Shown piece by piece: positions 10,201 through 18,893 of a DNA stretch of 64,000 nucleotides (positions are counted from its first letter, which is position 1; each line of letters begins with the position of its first letter). Source of the stretch: Muribaculaceae bacterium (lineage in GTDB: Bacteria; Bacteroidota; Bacteroidia; Bacteroidales; Muribaculaceae); NCBI GenBank assembly GCA_022510385.1, contig JAFLTQ010000012.1, forward strand, positions 24,092 through 88,091, given 5' to 3'. The notes beneath the pieces were generated by a model. The model saw only the letters and a list, made by a program, of their open reading frames with translations, ran no database searches and was not told the DNA's origin. The position numbers were made by a program, and so were the translations under genes.

Positions 10201-10367
10201 AAATGTGGAGGCCAATGGGAACCGCAGTTATCGGAGGATTGACATTCTCAACTATCCTAACCCTTCTTTTCGTACCCGTTTTATATTGTGTTTTTGCCGG
10301 TAATGGTGTAAAGAATATTCGCAGAAAACACAGGAAAACTTTAGCATTAAACAGAGCATCAAAATGA
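7230..10367 (+). CDS. RND efflux pump permease (HAE-1 / AcrB-like)
   Basis: A 1045-residue inner-membrane proton-driven drug/solute exporter, the usual length for the AcrB family. The TM4 proton-relay aspartate pair is present in GMVVDDAIVVLEN and the partner lysine of TM10 in GIVVKNGIVLID, so it should be functional. Two large periplasmic domains follow TM1 and TM7. It is the core of the TetR-TolC-adaptor-pump operon and its stop codon overlaps the start of the PII-like gene (ATGA). Substrates are likely hydrophobic drugs, bile salts or similar, but this is inference from the family. Confidence 0.95.
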   Translation: MASLYASAVKRPIMTTLCFVTVIILGLFSLVKLPIDLFPDIDTNTIMVITMYPGASAEDIEQNVTKPLENTLNSVEHLKHITSDSRENTSVITLEFEYGYDIDVLTNDVRDKLDMVESMLPDDSENPIIFKFSTDMIPILILSVEAKESMAGLYKILDDNIANPLARVDGVGSVSISGAPKREIHIYTDPNRLEAYNLSVETISSIIGAENRNIPGGSFDIGSNTYALRVQGEFKDSKQMENIVVGAYQGKPVYLRDVARVEDSLEERTQQTYISGEEGATIIIQKQSGANSVAISDKVRQMLPRLQKNLPSDIKIGIVVDTSDNIKNTIASLEETVLYALLFVMIVVFFFLGRWRATMIIVITIPISLIASFIYLFATGNTLNIVSLSALSISIGMVVDDAIVVLENVTSHIERGSDPKQAAVHGTNEVAVSVIASTLTLIAVFFPLTLVTGMTGVMFRQLGWMVTIMMIISTLCALSLTPMLCSQWLKLSRSHSKLYNIIYGPIQKGLDKFDNGYEWLLHKVVSNKTVTIVICLGTFVGSIFLMKHVGTEFFPTQDNGRIGVSLETPIGTRVEITQDALRRLDSLWRVKYPEIVVTSYTVGPASSDNTYASLSDNGSHIASMNIRLLNPGERKKGIKEIADGMRKDIETGFPEFSKAQVNIGGGRGSGMGGQSTVDFEIYGYDFTETDSVARILRQILEGIEGTADITISRSDYQPEYQVDFDREKLALYGLNLQTAAFYLRNRINGSTASQYREDGEEYDIKVMYDKKYRTSLEDIENITLYTPTGVGVKLKELGKVVERFTPPTIERKDRERVITVSAVVDGVPMSQVVEAAEVEIDELHLPSGISITLSGSYEDQQDSFSDLLLLGVLIIILVYIVMAAQFESFTYPGIIMTSLLFAFSGVFIILWISGHTLNVMSMIGAIMLIGIVVKNGIVLIDYISLNRERGMGIRSAVILGGKSRLRPVIMTTLTTILGMVPMAVGSGQGAEMWRPMGTAVIGGLTFSTILTLLFVPVLYCVFAGNGVKNIRRKHRKTLALNRASK

Positions 10368-10657
10368 AAGCAATTTTTATAGCATACGATCAAGCTCACA
10401 ATGAAGCTATATTAGAAATTCTTGAAAAAAGTTCTTGCCGTGGATTCACATCCTTCGGACAGACTCAAGGGCGAGGATCAACTACCGGGGAGCCTCATTA
10501 TGGCACACACGCATGGCCCTCTTTGGGGAATGCCATTCTAACTATTGTTGAGGATAATCGGGTTGACGGGGTGCTTGCTAAATTAAAAGAACTTGACATT
10601 TCAAAACCACGTCTGGGTCTACGTGCTTTTGTCTGGGAGATTTCGCAGACAATCTGA
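10364..10657 (+). CDS. PG0541-type PII-like transporter-associated protein
   Basis: A 97-residue soluble protein resembling the small ferredoxin-fold, PII-like proteins encoded after RND pumps in Bacteroidetes (PG0541 family). It overlaps the pump stop codon by four bases, so it is translationally coupled to the pump. No signal peptide or membrane segment is seen; the likely site of action is the cytoplasmic face of the pump. A role as an allosteric or ligand-sensing partner is inference from the PII-like fold and the strict linkage. The central part is rich in Gly, Thr and Ser (around residues 31-45). Confidence 0.75.
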   Translation: MKAIFIAYDQAHNEAILEILEKSSCRGFTSFGQTQGRGSTTGEPHYGTHAWPSLGNAILTIVEDNRVDGVLAKLKELDISKPRLGLRAFVWEISQTI

Positions 10658-10670
10658 TTTTAGATATAAC

Positions 10671-10709
10671 AAAAGCGGGTGTTTTCTTTAAAAGATTTCA
10701 CCCGCTTTT
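10671..10709. terminator. Bidirectional intrinsic terminator
   Basis: An 11-bp perfect stem (AAAAGCGGGTG at 10671-10681 with its complement at 10699-10709) with flanking A and T runs sits between two convergent genes and can end both transcripts. Confidence 0.85.
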
Positions 10710-10732
10710 ATTATGTAAACTTTTTTCAGATT

Positions 10733-11008
10733 TTATTCCAAAACTTGATAGGCTATATATTCTCCTATAAAGGCAAGCACCATCAATATCAGACAGATAA
10801 AAGAGATACTTTGCAATGTTTTCCCTGCATAGGCATTAAATCGCTTTATATAGAGACCGGCCAATTGACAGAACACCATCATAAAGGCAAAAAATAAGTC
10901 TATAAAGCTCCACCATGCCTGACGATATTGAAATGTTGTGATTATAACTAAAACTACAATCGCCAAGGCAATCCATGCAACAAATGTCGACTGCAAAGGA
11001 TTCTTCAT
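10733..11008 (-). CDS. Small three-helix membrane protein of unknown function
   Basis: This 91-residue protein is almost entirely hydrophobic, with three predicted membrane helices (about residues 8-26, 34-52 and 66-87). I do not recognise a named family. It lies 38 bases downstream of the MFS carrier on the same strand and is followed by the bidirectional terminator, so it is the last gene of a two-gene operon. A role as an accessory subunit or unrelated passenger of the carrier is possible; nothing in the sequence decides. Confidence 0.7.
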   Translation of the reverse strand: MKNPLQSTFVAWIALAIVVLVIITTFQYRQAWWSFIDLFFAFMMVFCQLAGLYIKRFNAYAGKTLQSISFICLILMVLAFIGEYIAYQVLE

Positions 11009-11046
11009 TTCTAATTTTTCAGTTTTGTCTCAAATTTTCAAGGCGA

Positions 11047-12540
11047 TTATTCCTCTGCTGTTATCACTTGAGCACCAAGAGCCTCCTCTACCACCTCTTC
11101 ACTCTGGATGTTAGGCAGTTCAAGCCCATAATGATTCTTAGCATCCAAGGCTTTTAGAGTAACGCCCAAAATCAGCGCCAACACACCAAGTCCGGCAAAT
11201 ACCAGCATCGGAACAGTATAGTTATAATCCAAAGGATTTTCAACGCCCGGGTTAGTGGCTGTCAAGACTGCTCCGATAATCATCGGGAAGGCATACAGCC
11301 CAATATTTTGAATCCAGAAAATCACAGCGTAAGCAGAGCCAAGCAACTTATTGTCAACCAATTTTGGCACTGATGGCCATAGTGAAGCCGGAACAAGGGA
11401 AAAACTAATTCCCAACAATATAATAGCTCCGTAAGCCACTATTTCTGACTGAGTGGCAGGCAATAATAATGCAAATGTCAAATGACAAATAATCATCAGA
11501 ATCGCTCCGAAGATCAGCATCGTGGCTCCTTTACCTTTTTTATCGAGATAATTCCCGAGAATCGGGGTTACCGCTGCAGCCCCCAATGGGAATACAAAGA
11601 AGACAAAACCCGCCTCCTGTGCTGTTATTCCAAGGTTACATTGAAGCATATTGATTGCATACTTCTGAAATGGGAAGATAGCTGAATAATATAATACACA
11701 AAGCAATGAAACTATCCAGAATACCTTGGAAGAAAATATAAATTTAAGGTCGGATATTTTAAAGGGATCATCCTTCTCCTCTGCGTTTGTACCCATCTCT
11801 GTCTCCAGCTTCTTATCCATAAAAGCATAGACTATGAAAGATATCAGTCCGATCAGAAGCAATAAAACTGAGAAAGCTACAGACCTTGAAACACTGATAT
11901 TTCCACCAAGCGTAGCGATAAATGGGGAGCCTAATACAACTGCAGCAACTCCGACTCTGGCAAGGGCCATCTCTGTGCCCATGGCAAGAGCCATCTCTTT
12001 CCCTTGAAACCATTTAACGATACCTCTTGACACCGTTATACCGGCCATCTCGCATCCGCATCCAAATATCATGAAACCAATAGCTGATAATTTGGCCGAA
12101 GCCGGCATTCCATCATAGAATGGAGTGATATTCCACCATGTGTTAGGCAAATTCACAAAATGATCCATAAAGTTATATAGACCGCTATTCTGGAAAGCCT
12201 CTGTCAATGCATAATAATTGATGAAACCGCCTGCAAACATTACCGAACCGGATAAGATTGCTGTAAATCTTACTCCCATCTTATCAAGGATGATTCCGGC
12301 AAATATCAGAAAGAATACAAATACATTCAAAAATGTTTCTGATCCGGCAAATCGTCCGTAAGCATCCGGATCCCATCCCTTGGTGCTCTGGAGATACTCC
12401 TGCAAAGGGGAGAGAACATCCACAAAGATATAAGCAAAAAACATTGCTCCGGCCAATAGCACGAGGGCTGTCCATCTTGCCCATGCCTTATCTCTCAATA
12501 GATTTCCGGAACTTGTTATGGATTTTGTTGTGTCTGTCAT
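11047..12540 (-). CDS. MFS transporter
   Basis: A 497-residue major facilitator carrier with about 12 membrane helices, the MFS loop 2-3 region around FAGIILDKMGVRFTAILSG, and a cytoplasmic tail rich in Glu. The large insertion between helices 3 and 4 (about residues 105-150) is unusual for short sugar porters. The general look is that of the organic anion or MFSD1-like branches, but the substrate is not determinable. It has its own TAnnTTTG promoter 27 bases upstream and is cotranscribed with the small membrane protein at 10733. Confidence 0.85.
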   Translation of the reverse strand: MTDTTKSITSSGNLLRDKAWARWTALVLLAGAMFFAYIFVDVLSPLQEYLQSTKGWDPDAYGRFAGSETFLNVFVFFLIFAGIILDKMGVRFTAILSGSVMFAGGFINYYALTEAFQNSGLYNFMDHFVNLPNTWWNITPFYDGMPASAKLSAIGFMIFGCGCEMAGITVSRGIVKWFQGKEMALAMGTEMALARVGVAAVVLGSPFIATLGGNISVSRSVAFSVLLLLIGLISFIVYAFMDKKLETEMGTNAEEKDDPFKISDLKFIFSSKVFWIVSLLCVLYYSAIFPFQKYAINMLQCNLGITAQEAGFVFFVFPLGAAAVTPILGNYLDKKGKGATMLIFGAILMIICHLTFALLLPATQSEIVAYGAIILLGISFSLVPASLWPSVPKLVDNKLLGSAYAVIFWIQNIGLYAFPMIIGAVLTATNPGVENPLDYNYTVPMLVFAGLGVLALILGVTLKALDAKNHYGLELPNIQSEEVVEEALGAQVITAEE

Positions 12541-12566
12541 GTCATTATATTATTGCGTTTATTTTG

Positions 12567-12574
12567 CAAAGTTA
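12567..12574 (-). promoter_or_regulatory. Bacteroidetes -7 element of the MFS operon
   Basis: TAACTTTG on the minus strand matches TAnnTTTG, 27 bases before the ATG at 12540. Confidence 0.55.
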
Positions 12575-12664
12575 ATAAAAAAGAACCATTATCGTCTTAA
12601 CGTTTGCTTCCAACCATTTATTATTTCCCAATTATCCCAAAGGGGAATAGGAGTGACAACATTT

Positions 12665-13390
12665 TTAAAGACGACCGCTATCGTTATAGCTGTAAAAACC
12701 GTTTGCTGTCACTATAATGTGGTCTAAGAATCTTATTCCCATAAACTTGCAAGCCTCCTTAAGATCTTGCGTTATGCGATCGTCTTGCACACTCGGTTTG
12801 AGCGTACCCGAAGGATGATTGTGTGAAAGTATCAATGATTCCACATTTTCGAGCAGAGCCAATTTTATAGCGTTCTTAGTGTCGAAAACTGTAGAGGTGC
12901 TGGTGCCTGATGTAAGTCTAATCTCTTTTGTCACTTTATTTTGGCGGTTGAGCACCAACATCCAGATTTCCTCATGATCAAGATTACCGATTTTATGTCT
13001 CAACCTATCATAAATTTGAGATGAACTTCTGATGGGTTCATCATTCGGAATATCCTCCTGGCAATATCTTTTTATAAGTTCGAGCGCTGCTAATATCTGT
13101 ATTGCTTTCGTTGTGCCGATTCCTCGCATCTCGCAGAGCTCTTGTTTAGTGCGTCGTTCAAGTTTATGAAGAGATCCGTCATTATTTCTCATAATGTCGC
13201 GGCAAAGCTCTGTGATTGGATATCCCGGCGTGCCTGTCCTTAACAACAAAGCCCATAGTTCAGGCACTGACAACACCCCCACTCCATATTTTTCTGCTTT
13301 CTCTCGAGGCTGTTCATCCTCATCCATCTCCTTGACTGTCTTTACAATCCGTGGTGGAAGTGAATACTCAGTTGTCCCCTTTCCCTCCAT
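12665..13390 (-). CDS. radC: RadC family JAB-domain protein
   Basis: A 241-residue UPF0758/RadC protein: an N-terminal helix-hairpin-helix region (EMRGIGTTKAIQILAALEL) followed by a JAB1/MPN metalloprotease-like domain with the metal-binding motif SHNHPSG and a downstream Ser/Asp (SVQDD). All metal ligands are present. The family is no longer regarded as a proven DNA repair factor, and its activity in bacteria is unsettled. It sits 48 bases downstream of a glycosyltransferase gene on the same strand, with no obvious functional link. Confidence 0.93.
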   Translation of the reverse strand: MEGKGTTEYSLPPRIVKTVKEMDEDEQPREKAEKYGVGVLSVPELWALLLRTGTPGYPITELCRDIMRNNDGSLHKLERRTKQELCEMRGIGTTKAIQILAALELIKRYCQEDIPNDEPIRSSSQIYDRLRHKIGNLDHEEIWMLVLNRQNKVTKEIRLTSGTSTSTVFDTKNAIKLALLENVESLILSHNHPSGTLKPSVQDDRITQDLKEACKFMGIRFLDHIIVTANGFYSYNDSGRL

Positions 13391-13438
13391 ATATAATAAT
13401 TCAGTTACTTTTTATCAATTATAACGGTTTACCAATTC

Positions 13439-14446
13439 CTATTTCCCTCTCCTTCTTTCTATCTCATCATTTTCATCCCTGCCATGTCTAAGAAGAATTT
13501 TCCAAACCCAGGCCCTTATAAAACCGGTGCCATATCCTCCAAGCTGAACAACAGCAGCCGGCAATGCCAAAAAAGCGACTTTAGGACTTTTAGTTGACAA
13601 TAATGCTGCAATCAACAACAAAATGAAATAGACAAGCAATGGTATAAGAAACCATTTATTGAAAAAGGAAGCTATGACGAAACCAATACCGAAAATTACA
13701 AACAAAGCCGGCAACCAATGCACCAATTTCATCGACCCCGGATATAATAGCTGAAGAGTTATCCTTGACATTCCAAAAACATGTACTTGCCTCCAGAATT
13801 TCTTGAAATCCACTCTTCTTTTATGAAAAACTTTCACTTCCGGGAAAAGCACCACCTTAAATCCTTCATTTTTTATACGGGTGCTCATATCGATATCCTC
13901 ACTAAACATTTCACGGAAGCCTCCAACTTTTTCAAAAACTTTGCGGGAGAATCCCATATTGAATGTGCGAGGCGTGAATTTCTCCATACTCTTTTTGCCG
14001 CCCCGAATTCCTCCGGTGGTTAAGAAGGATGTCATAGAAAAATTTATTGCCTTCTGCACATCTGAGAATGACTCATGAGCTGCATCGGGGCCTCCAAAAC
14101 AATCAGTAGGATTATCTTTTAGACTCCTTTTCAACGATTCTATATAATCAGGGGGCAATATACAATCAGAGTCGACGAAGACAAAAAAATCTCCGTCGGC
14201 TCTTTCAATTCCATAATTACGGGCAATGCTACGCCCCTCGTTGCTCTTATGAAAATATTTTATCCTTACCTCTTCTCCAAACTTTTCGCAAGCCGCCCTG
14301 CAATCTATGGTTGAGCCATCCTCCACCAATATTATTTCAAAGTCTTTATCGGTTTGGTGACTCAGACTCTCAAGCAGCTCTTCAACCTCCTGAGGCCTGT
14401 TATAGACAGGCACTATTATTGAGAAGGAAGGAGGCAGGATTTCCAA
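13439..14446 (-). CDS. Glycosyltransferase family 2, membrane-anchored
   Basis: A 335-residue GT-A fold enzyme: nucleotide-binding N-terminus SIIVPVYNRP, the DxD-like metal motif VDSD at 91-94, the acceptor-side SEDID motif near 180, and two to three hydrophobic helices between about 225 and 320. It probably adds a sugar to a lipid-linked or cell-surface acceptor at the inner membrane. No ATG is available in frame before the first beta strand: a TAA stop lies four codons upstream, and the best start is the TTG at 14446. It lies 35 bases downstream of efp and is probably cotranscribed with it. Confidence 0.88.
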   Translation of the reverse strand: MEILPPSFSIIVPVYNRPQEVEELLESLSHQTDKDFEIILVEDGSTIDCRAACEKFGEEVRIKYFHKSNEGRSIARNYGIERADGDFFVFVDSDCILPPDYIESLKRSLKDNPTDCFGGPDAAHESFSDVQKAINFSMTSFLTTGGIRGGKKSMEKFTPRTFNMGFSRKVFEKVGGFREMFSEDIDMSTRIKNEGFKVVLFPEVKVFHKRRVDFKKFWRQVHVFGMSRITLQLLYPGSMKLVHWLPALFVIFGIGFVIASFFNKWFLIPLLVYFILLLIAALLSTKSPKVAFLALPAAVVQLGGYGTGFIRAWVWKILLRHGRDENDEIERRRGK

Positions 14447-14481
14447 AATCTTAATTTTTTAGATAATCTAAGAACAGCCCC

Positions 14482-15048
14482 TTATGCTTTTACGCGACCG
14501 GTATAATCACCTGTACGAGTGTCAACCTCTATCAACTCTCCTTCATTGATGAACAGAGGCACTCTCACTGTAGCTCCGGTTTCAACTGTTGCCGGTTTCA
14601 ATGTATTGGTGGCTGTGTCTCCCTTAAGACCCGGCTCAGTATAAGTCACCTTCAATGTGGTCTTTACAGGCATCTCTGCGAAGAGAACTGTATCTGTGGA
14701 AGCATCACTTACCACTTCCACTGTGTCTCCCTCCTTCATATATGCTGCACCGGTTACAAGTTCCTTATTGATAGGCACCTGCTCGAATGTTTCATTATTC
14801 ATGAATATATCATCTCCACCATCTGCATAGAGATATTGATAGGGACGGCGTTCCACGCGTACATCTTCAAGTTTTTCTCCGATGTTAAAACGGCGCTCTA
14901 TAACTCTTCCGTCTACAACATCTTTAAGTTTTGTACGCATAAAAGTGTTACCTTTACCCGGCTTTACATGTAGAAATTCCACACAAAAATAGAGACGGCC
15001 ATCCAATCTTATACAGGTGCCGTTCTTGATGTCTTGAGCGTTCATCAT
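14482..15048 (-). CDS. efp: Translation elongation factor P
   Basis: This 188-residue EF-P relieves ribosome stalling at polyproline. It has the N-terminal KOW-like domain with the loop KPGKGNTF, whose tip lysine is K32, the residue modified or left bare in other bacteria. The C-terminal motif [19 protein letters not shown] is the EF-P signature. Start is MMNAQDIK; aligning with relatives that start MINAQDIK favours the first ATG. A TAnnTTTG promoter is 35 bases upstream. No EpmA, EarP or similar modification gene is in the window. Confidence 0.97.
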   Translation of the reverse strand: MMNAQDIKNGTCIRLDGRLYFCVEFLHVKPGKGNTFMRTKLKDVVDGRVIERRFNIGEKLEDVRVERRPYQYLYADGGDDIFMNNETFEQVPINKELVTGAAYMKEGDTVEVVSDASTDTVLFAEMPVKTTLKVTYTEPGLKGDTATNTLKPATVETGATVRVPLFINEGELIEVDTRTGDYTGRVKA

Positions 15049-15082
15049 ATCGCTTAATTCTTTTATTTTGTCTTTTATACTG

Positions 15083-15090
15083 CAAATATA
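15083..15090 (-). promoter_or_regulatory. Bacteroidetes -7 element of efp
   Basis: TATATTTG on the minus strand matches TAnnTTTG, 35 bases before the efp start. Confidence 0.6.
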
Positions 15091-15167
15091 ACTAAAAACT
15101 CTGATAAATTGAAAACTACCCCGGGTAACAAGATGTTCGAGGAGACCACGAGCGACTTTAACGCTCT

Positions 15168-16340
15168 TTAATACTCTCCTTTTTTTAATATCTTGGCAAG
15201 ACGTTTCAATCCCTCCTCAAGCCGTTGGCGCTGACATGCTATATTTATTCTCATAAAACCTTCGCCGTCGGTGCCATACATTGAACCGGGATTCAGCCAT
15301 ACTCCACCATCCCTTATAAGTTTTTCCTCCAATTCTCCCGAAGATATTCCCGATTTACGAAAATCTACCCATACCAAATAGGTTCCTTCAAGCTTAGTGA
15401 CAGGATAATCAGGCAATTCATTATTGAAAAAAGAAACTAAATATTCATAGTTACCTTGCAAATAATCAATCAATTCTGTCAGCCATTCCTCTCCTTCGTT
15501 GTATGCAGCAATTGTAGCCAGTACACCGAAAGGATTCACATCACAAACTTCATTTATATTTATAGCCTTGTCTATTCTCTTTCTCATCTCTTCATTACGG
15601 CAAATTATATTTGCTATCTGAAGCCCAGCTATATTGAATGATTTGCTCGGGGATACACAAGCTATGGAATTTGCAGCAACCTCTTCAGACAGGCTACAGA
15701 AAGGAATATAAACAAAAGGAGGATAGACAAGTTCACAGTGGATCTCATCGCTTACCACTATGACATCATTCTTCTTACATATATCATAGATTCTTGACAA
15801 TTCATTATAATTCCAGACTCTCCCCGATGGATTATGAGGATTGCAAAGCAACAAGAGTTTAGCTTTAGGATCCGCTACCCTTCTCTCAAGATCTTCAAAA
15901 TCAATGGTGTAATAATCTCCATTATACTTCAAAGTGTTTTCGGATGGTTCACACTCATTATTGCGGATAGAAGAAAAGAAACAATTATAGACCGGTGTCT
16001 GAATGATAACCTTATCTCCGGGATTAGTCAGGGCCTTGATAATTGCAGATATAGCCGGAACAACTCCACTGGTATAGATAATATCAGTTGCTTGGATTTC
16101 CCAATTATGGCGACGTTTAAACCAATTGATTGTAGCTTCATAATATTCATCGGGCACCCGTGTATAACCGAACACCCCATGCTCCACTCTTTTTTTGAGT
16201 GCTTCAATTATACAGGGAGCTGTCTTAAAATCCATATCGGCAACCCATAAGGGTATCACATTCTCCATATCAAGGGAATCCCATTTATATGAATTTGTAT
16301 TATGACGATTCACCGGGGCATCAAAATCATATTTTTTCAT
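15168..16340 (-). CDS. MalY/PatB family PLP-dependent aminotransferase/C-S lyase
   Basis: A 390-residue fold-type I PLP enzyme of the MalY/PatB group, which usually cleaves cystathionine or other cysteine conjugates to pyruvate, ammonia and a thiol. The N-terminal WVADMDF motif is characteristic, [10 protein letters not shown] and [10 protein letters not shown] are cofactor and substrate regions, and the PLP lysine is K233 in [12 protein letters not shown]. It is the last gene of a DUF3737-MATE-PatB operon, 43 bases behind the MATE gene. The pairing with an exporter suggests detoxification or export of a thiol-derived product, but this is inference. Confidence 0.9.
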   Translation of the reverse strand: MKKYDFDAPVNRHNTNSYKWDSLDMENVIPLWVADMDFKTAPCIIEALKKRVEHGVFGYTRVPDEYYEATINWFKRRHNWEIQATDIIYTSGVVPAISAIIKALTNPGDKVIIQTPVYNCFFSSIRNNECEPSENTLKYNGDYYTIDFEDLERRVADPKAKLLLLCNPHNPSGRVWNYNELSRIYDICKKNDVIVVSDEIHCELVYPPFVYIPFCSLSEEVAANSIACVSPSKSFNIAGLQIANIICRNEEMRKRIDKAININEVCDVNPFGVLATIAAYNEGEEWLTELIDYLQGNYEYLVSFFNNELPDYPVTKLEGTYLVWVDFRKSGISSGELEEKLIRDGGVWLNPGSMYGTDGEGFMRINIACQRQRLEEGLKRLAKILKKGEY

Positions 16341-16383
16341 AATTATAAGGTAAGAATAAATGTTGTTTTATTGTGTAAAACCA

Positions 16384-17823
16384 TTACATGGCTTGAAGCT
16401 TAATAATTCTTTGCATCCATGCTCCGCTTTTCAATCTTGTCAAGAAAATAGCACCTCTGAAAGTCAATTCTATGGCCATAGCAATCCATACTCCATGCAA
16501 ACCTAACGAGGGAGCTAAAAGAGCCGCTAAAACTACTCTAACACCCCACATACTTCCTAAATTCATAAAACTTGGGATGAGAGTGTCGCCGGCGCCCACA
16601 AAAGCTCCATAGGCTACAATAGAGGCAGCATACATTGGTTCTGCCCATGCCTCAGTGCGTAGCGCCACAACTCCCAGATGGATGATTTCCGAGTCCGGAG
16701 TCATGATTTCCATCATCCAGGGAGCAATCACATACATAACTACTCCTAATAGCGTCATCACCCCCATTCCGAGCCAGGTCGATGTCCACGCAAATTGTCT
16801 TGTCAGTCTCTTTCTCCCGGCCCCTATACTTTGACCCACCAAGGTTGTGGTTGCATCTCCGATACCATATCCCGGCATATAACAGATGCTCTCAGCTATG
16901 ACAGCGAATGCATTCGCCGCTATTGAAGCTGCTCCTAAAGGAGCCACTATTATTGTTATCATAACTTGTGCACCGGAGGTAAGGAATCTTTCTATGCCCA
17001 ATGGAAATCCTATATGAACTGCTCTTTTCATACAGCTTTTCTTAAGCCTGAAACTCCCCTTTTCAGCTGTCAACCTCATCTCTTTTGAGAAGAAAATCAA
17101 CTTTATAAGCATTATTATCGCTCCTATTCCTTCGGCTATGGATGTCCCCAAGGCTGCTCCCCACACTCCAAATCCAAAGCCCGGCATCATTATGACATGT
17201 CCTCCCCAATTTAATTCCCTTGTGGGGAATATCAGAAAGAAATTAAACAAAACATCAAGGATACACATCAATGTCCCAACCATCCCCGGGAAAAGAAGAT
17301 TTCCGCTACTCCTCAACATTCCTGCAGACAGATAGCTGTATTGGAAAAGAGGCATCGCAGCTACCGTAATTAAAAAATATAGGGAGGCATTATGACGTAT
17401 CGCCGGCTCCCCTCCAAGCCATCGAGGCAATTCCCAACTTATTGCGATTCCAATTGCAGCAAGCAACAAACTATAAAACAAGGCGGCCACAAGAGCTTGA
17501 CGAAGCACAGAACGAGCTCCCTTCGGATCTCCGGCTCCTAATAAATGAGCCACCTGAACTGAGAAACCCACTGATCCGGCTGAACATAACCCGAAAAAAA
17601 TCCATGTAGAGGTAGTCACCAATCCTATCGATGCAGCCGGGAGAGCCCCAAGACTACCCACCATTGATGCATCTATATACTGCATGACAATGGCAGATAT
17701 CTGTGCTACTATTGCTGGTATACTCAACGAAACAGCCAGCCGGAGCTGTTCCTTTCTCCCGACAGGCTGCTTACTATGGATGACGCTCGTTAAGTCTTGC
17801 TTCTCCTTAAAAAGGAAATTCAT
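16384..17823 (-). CDS. MATE family efflux transporter
   Basis: A 479-residue Na+- or H+-coupled exporter with about 12 membrane helices in two six-helix repeats (repeat 1 beginning AVSLSIPAIVAQIS, repeat 2 near VHIGFPLGIERFLTSGAQ). It lies between the DUF3737 gene (30 bases upstream) and the PatB-like lyase gene in one operon. Substrate is unknown. Start ATG 17823 leaves a cytoplasmic tail of about 25 residues, usual for the family. Confidence 0.93.
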   Translation of the reverse strand: MNFLFKEKQDLTSVIHSKQPVGRKEQLRLAVSLSIPAIVAQISAIVMQYIDASMVGSLGALPAASIGLVTTSTWIFFGLCSAGSVGFSVQVAHLLGAGDPKGARSVLRQALVAALFYSLLLAAIGIAISWELPRWLGGEPAIRHNASLYFLITVAAMPLFQYSYLSAGMLRSSGNLLFPGMVGTLMCILDVLFNFFLIFPTRELNWGGHVIMMPGFGFGVWGAALGTSIAEGIGAIIMLIKLIFFSKEMRLTAEKGSFRLKKSCMKRAVHIGFPLGIERFLTSGAQVMITIIVAPLGAASIAANAFAVIAESICYMPGYGIGDATTTLVGQSIGAGRKRLTRQFAWTSTWLGMGVMTLLGVVMYVIAPWMMEIMTPDSEIIHLGVVALRTEAWAEPMYAASIVAYGAFVGAGDTLIPSFMNLGSMWGVRVVLAALLAPSLGLHGVWIAMAIELTFRGAIFLTRLKSGAWMQRIIKLQAM

Positions 17824-17853
17824 AGTTTCCCCTCTGCTATTTTTTCTCTTTTC

Positions 17854-18702
17854 TTATTTTCCCCTCGTTATTATTTCGCAATTCCCCGGCGCTTTTATAT
17901 TTTCGTCAATTATAATTTCACCGATTTCATCACATACTATTTTTCCGCTTCTTGGATTTTTTATGCTGGTGACTCTCCCCTTTATCTCAGCATGAACATC
18001 AGAATATTCAAAACATAGGTCGGCATCTTCATCAAATGTGCAATTTTCAAGAATGAGATTGGTGGCATAACACAATGCCTGTGTCCCTCCTATACGACAA
18101 TTCACAAGCCGAAGCCTGTCAGAGTACCAACCTAGATATTCCCCGGTGACATAAGAATCATAAATGGTGACATTTTCGGTATTCCAAAAAGCATCTTTAC
18201 TATAAATCTCAGCATTGCGAATCACTACATTCTTGCAGTATTGAAAAGAATAGTTACCGTTTTGCTTATAGTTATCAATATCTATGTCTGCCGAATGCAT
18301 AAACAGATAATCAGCCTTATCAACCTCTACCTTTCTCAAAGTGACGTTACGACACATCCATAAGGTTTCGAGGGCATTGGGTATCTTGACATTCCTGACT
18401 TCCATGTTATCCATCTCACGAAACATCTTGGGCGCCTCAACAAGAGTATCCTCCATCACCATATTTCGCGAATACCAGATGGCAGCTCTACCTCCCTCTG
18501 TGAACAGACAATTTTTTATTTTAAAACCATCCGTCTCCCAAAAAGGGTATTTACCCTCAAACCTGCAGTCAATTGCTTCGATATTGCTACATTCTTTGAG
18601 CGCACTCTCTCCGGAGTGGATGGTAACATTCTCAAGTCTTAAATCATGGCTGGCGTAAAGAGGACGTTCTCCTCCGAATTCTTCATTCTTGATTGTTTTC
18701 AT
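17854..18702 (-). CDS. DUF3737 family right-handed beta-helix protein
   Basis: A 282-residue cytoplasmic protein built of about ten short repeats with regularly spaced Asn, Cys and hydrophobic residues (for example LRLENVTI, MVMEDTLV, VTLRKVEV, VVIRNAEI, VTIYDSYV), a right-handed parallel beta-helix pattern. It matches DUF3737. No signal peptide is seen. No function is established. It heads an operon with a MATE exporter and a PatB-like lyase, an arrangement I believe is recurrent in gut bacteria, and has its own promoter. Confidence 0.85.
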   Translation of the reverse strand: MKTIKNEEFGGERPLYASHDLRLENVTIHSGESALKECSNIEAIDCRFEGKYPFWETDGFKIKNCLFTEGGRAAIWYSRNMVMEDTLVEAPKMFREMDNMEVRNVKIPNALETLWMCRNVTLRKVEVDKADYLFMHSADIDIDNYKQNGNYSFQYCKNVVIRNAEIYSKDAFWNTENVTIYDSYVTGEYLGWYSDRLRLVNCRIGGTQALCYATNLILENCTFDEDADLCFEYSDVHAEIKGRVTSIKNPRSGKIVCDEIGEIIIDENIKAPGNCEIITRGK

Positions 18703-18742
18703 TTTATAGTATGTTGAGGCTAATTTATTGTTATTTATTATG

Positions 18743-18750
18743 CAAAGGTA
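18743..18750 (-). promoter_or_regulatory. Bacteroidetes -7 element of the DUF3737-MATE-PatB operon
   Basis: TACCTTTG on the minus strand matches TAnnTTTG, 41 bases before the DUF3737 ATG. Confidence 0.6.
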
Positions 18751-18822
18751 AAGAATCTGACTTTACATAATGAATCTCCATCATATATTATTAGGATTTT
18801 TTTATCATTTTTCATTTTTGAA

Positions 18823-18853
18823 TTGTGTTTTTAACAAATTGGGAGTAAATTTG
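18823..18853 (+). promoter_or_regulatory. Bacteroidetes promoter of the ion channel-urea transporter operon
   Basis: The -7 element TAAATTTG at 18846-18853 has a TTG at 18823-18825, 20 bases upstream, in the place of the -33 element. The ATG follows 41 bases later. Confidence 0.6.
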
Positions 18854-18893
18854 ACAATTCTCAAAATAAAGGGAAAAATCGGATAAGAAATCA

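Noticed and set aside
15834..16250. 138-residue frame antisense to the PatB-like gene
   Set aside because: No family features; the minus strand has an unbroken PLP enzyme.
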